Of a stretch of DNA of 46,121 nt, positions 44,589 to 46,121 are shown piece by piece. The notes below the pieces were generated by a model, which made no database searches, was not told the origin of the DNA, and saw only the letters and a program-made list of their open reading frames with translations. The translations under genes were made by a program, and so were the position numbers. Numbering within the stretch: position 1 is the first letter of the stretch; each line of letters opens with the position of its first letter. Origin of the DNA: Methylobacter sp. (GTDB taxonomy: Bacteria; Pseudomonadota; Gammaproteobacteria; Methylococcales; Methylomonadaceae); the NCBI RefSeq assembly GCF_004322395.1, contig NZ_SCTW01000033.1, forward strand, positions 1-46,121, in the 5' to 3' direction.

Positions 44589-45694
44589 GAATTGGTGTCC
44601 CCAAAGAAACAAAAGACCAGGAAGGCCGGGTTGCAATCACACCTGACGGCGCGCATTTTCTAATTCAACAAGGGCATCAAGTTTTTATTGAGGTTGATGC
44701 CGGATTAGGCTCGGGCTTTAGCAACGAGCAATATCAACAGGTGGGTGCGCAGATGGTTTCCACTGCTGCTGCCTGGGCTGTCGATCTAGTTGTCAAAGTA
44801 AAAGAACCGTTGGAGTCCGAATATCAATATTTGGAACAGCAGATAATTTTCACTTTTTTTCATCTGGCGGGTGTAACGCCCAGCTTGACGCAAGAACTGT
44901 TAAAAAAAGGCACAACAGCGATAGCTTACGAAACGCTGGAAGATGAACAGGGGCGCTTACCCCTGCTTGCTCCAATGAGCGCTATTGCAGGTAACATGGC
45001 GACCCTAATGGGAAGTTACTACCTTGCCGAATTCAATCAGGGCAGTGGAGTGCAGCTAGGCAAAGTACTAGGCAAGAGGCATGGTAAGGTCGTGATCATT
45101 GGCGACGGCGTGGTGGGTCAGCATGCCGCTCAAGTAGCCATGGGGATGGGAGCCAATGTATTTATCTCAGGCATCGATCCAGCGAATATGCAGAAAATCA
45201 AAAACACATTATTACCTGAAGCGGAGTTCTTTTTATCGAGCCCTGAAAATATAGGCAAATATATAAAAGATGCCGATTTGGTCGTCGGAGCCGTGCTCAT
45301 TCATGGCGCCAAAGCGCCTAAAATAATTACTGAAGAAATGATAAAGTCGATGGCTAAAGGCTCGGTTGTTGTTGACGTTAGCATAGACCAAGGCGGCTGC
45401 ATGGAGACCTCAAAGCCGACCTCGCACACTAATCCTGTATTCATCAAACACGGCGTCATCCATTATTGTGTGACCAACATGCCTGGAGCGTATCCCAGAA
45501 CATCAACCATTGCCTTGTCCGATGCGACATTACCCTATGTCCTTAGAATAGCCGATGCTGGGAAAGCGTCTTTAATAACCGATAAAACGCTGGTCAAAGC
45601 GATTAACACTTACGAGGGCAAAATCACCTGCAAAGCCGTAGCCGAAGGGCTGGGCATGCTGGACAACTATCAGCCAATAGCCAATTTTAAATAG
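44585..45694 (+). CDS. ald: Alanine dehydrogenase
   Basis: NAD-dependent interconversion of L-alanine and pyruvate plus ammonia, 369 residues. Seen: MRIGVPKETKDQEGRVAITP, VKVKEPLESEY (catalytic Lys region), FTFFHLAG (catalytic His), NAD loop IGDGVVGQHAAQVAMGMGA, VVDVSIDQGGCMETSKPT, and YCVTNMPGAYPRTST. In bacteria with little free alanine it often works in ammonium assimilation; which direction is used here cannot be told. The start overlaps the glk stop as ATGA. Confidence 0.96.
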   Translation: MRIGVPKETKDQEGRVAITPDGAHFLIQQGHQVFIEVDAGLGSGFSNEQYQQVGAQMVSTAAAWAVDLVVKVKEPLESEYQYLEQQIIFTFFHLAGVTPSLTQELLKKGTTAIAYETLEDEQGRLPLLAPMSAIAGNMATLMGSYYLAEFNQGSGVQLGKVLGKRHGKVVIIGDGVVGQHAAQVAMGMGANVFISGIDPANMQKIKNTLLPEAEFFLSSPENIGKYIKDADLVVGAVLIHGAKAPKIITEEMIKSMAKGSVVVDVSIDQGGCMETSKPTSHTNPVFIKHGVIHYCVTNMPGAYPRTSTIALSDATLPYVLRIADAGKASLITDKTLVKAINTYEGKITCKAVAEGLGMLDNYQPIANFK

Positions 45695-45731
45695 TTTTGC
45701 AATGGCAGTTTAAGGTACGATAAGCGCCAAG

Positions 45732-45807
<76 letters not shown>

Positions 45808-45954
45808 TAGGACTAAAGATACATAAAAATTCTTTAGCGATCGCAAAATGATTTGTCTATAAATTGGCCACTTTAAGATTTAAAAGTGTCTGAAAACATT
45901 GATAATTTAGATTTGCGGCATATTCGTAGCAAGGTTGATCAAATAGGGAATGGT

Positions 45955-45972
45955 ATGCTTAATTTTAAGCAT
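45955..45972. repeat. Short palindrome ATGCTTAATTTTAAGCAT
   Basis: An 8-bp perfect stem with a 2-base centre lies between the tRNA and the putative minus-strand gene end. It has no T-run on either side. Confidence 0.3.
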
Positions 45973-45999
45973 TGTAAGTCTATCTCCATGCTTTCTTTG

Positions 46000-46121
46000 T
46001 CAGGTTTGAGCAACAAGACTCTTCGATGTTGTATCCGTCTCCGATAGCGTTACGGCTAATGCGCAATTGGCCTGGACATTAAGTACGGTAATAATGGGAT
46101 CAACCACGGGGTCAATAGCGA
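46000..46121 (-). CDS. Possible 3' end of a minus-strand gene, cut by the window edge
   Basis: A minus-strand frame is open from the window edge for about 40 codons to a TGA (46000-46002), reading ..DPVVDPIITVLNVQANCALA and on to SKSLVAQT. Composition is protein-like, but no family is recognised and the stretch is short. On the + strand a GTG frame (45886-46047, 53 codons) exists, also unrecognised. Apart from these, 45808-46121 shows nothing definite. Confidence 0.25.
   Translation of the reverse strand, partial: AIDPVVDPIITVLNVQANCALAVTLSETDTTSKSLVAQT

Noticed and set aside
45886-46047. A GTG-started 53-codon + strand frame after the tRNA
   Set aside because: No ribosome binding site or family match, and it overlaps a more protein-like frame on the other strand.

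Overview
The window reads as a chromosomal piece of a gammaproteobacterium. The strongest hint is the gene order pilMNOPQ-aroK-aroB-(SPOR protein)-hemE, which is classic for that class. A large early-cobalt cobalamin operon, a CobN chelatase with a fused ChlI/ChlD-type partner, an EpsL-type barrel and many dispersed palindromic repeats would fit a Methylococcales-like methanotroph. The genus is inference; no methane-oxidation gene is present here.

Region 1 (about 0.3-19.9 kb). After one small secreted protein (+ strand), 14 genes run on the minus strand from cbtB (19575) down to cbiA (769). They sit behind a sigma70-like promoter and a cobalamin riboswitch. In transcription order they are cbtB, cbtA, a thioredoxin-like [2Fe-2S] ferredoxin, cobN, a fused ChlI-ChlD type AAA+/VWA protein, cbiE, a cbiX-cbiC fusion, cbiD, cobI/cbiL, cobM/cbiF, cbiG, a cobJ-cobK (cbiH-cbiJ) fusion, cobW and cbiA. 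This gives cobalt import, two types of cobalt chelatase, and nearly all corrin-ring steps to cobyrinate a,c-diamide. CbiT and the genes for entry and for lower-ligand assembly are not in the window. Unusual proteins include a CobN with a 79-residue stretch holding 42 histidines, a cysteine-free CobW lacking the family CxCC motif, and two enzyme fusions. Several dispersed palindromic repeats sit between the genes, and some lie in frame inside coding sequences (cobN, cbtB, probably cbiE).

Region 2 (about 20.5-30.2 kb). Mostly + strand single genes or pairs: a TolC-type outer-membrane protein, a cupin (minus), a TIGR03862/HI0933-like flavoprotein, a RIO-type kinase followed closely by a VF530-family DNA-binding protein, an EpsL-like beta-barrel protein, and secA.

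Region 3 (about 30.3-45.8 kb). mrcA (PBP1A, minus) is divergent from pilMNOPQ (type IV pilus alignment complex and secretin). A terminator follows, then aroK, aroB, a SPOR-domain AAA protein of DamX type, and hemE. After a nested repeat block come a tightly overlapped DUF411 metal-binding protein, glucokinase and alanine dehydrogenase, then tRNA-Thr(CGT). hemE and the cobalamin operon draw on the same uroporphyrinogen III pool, though they are far apart and on opposite strands.
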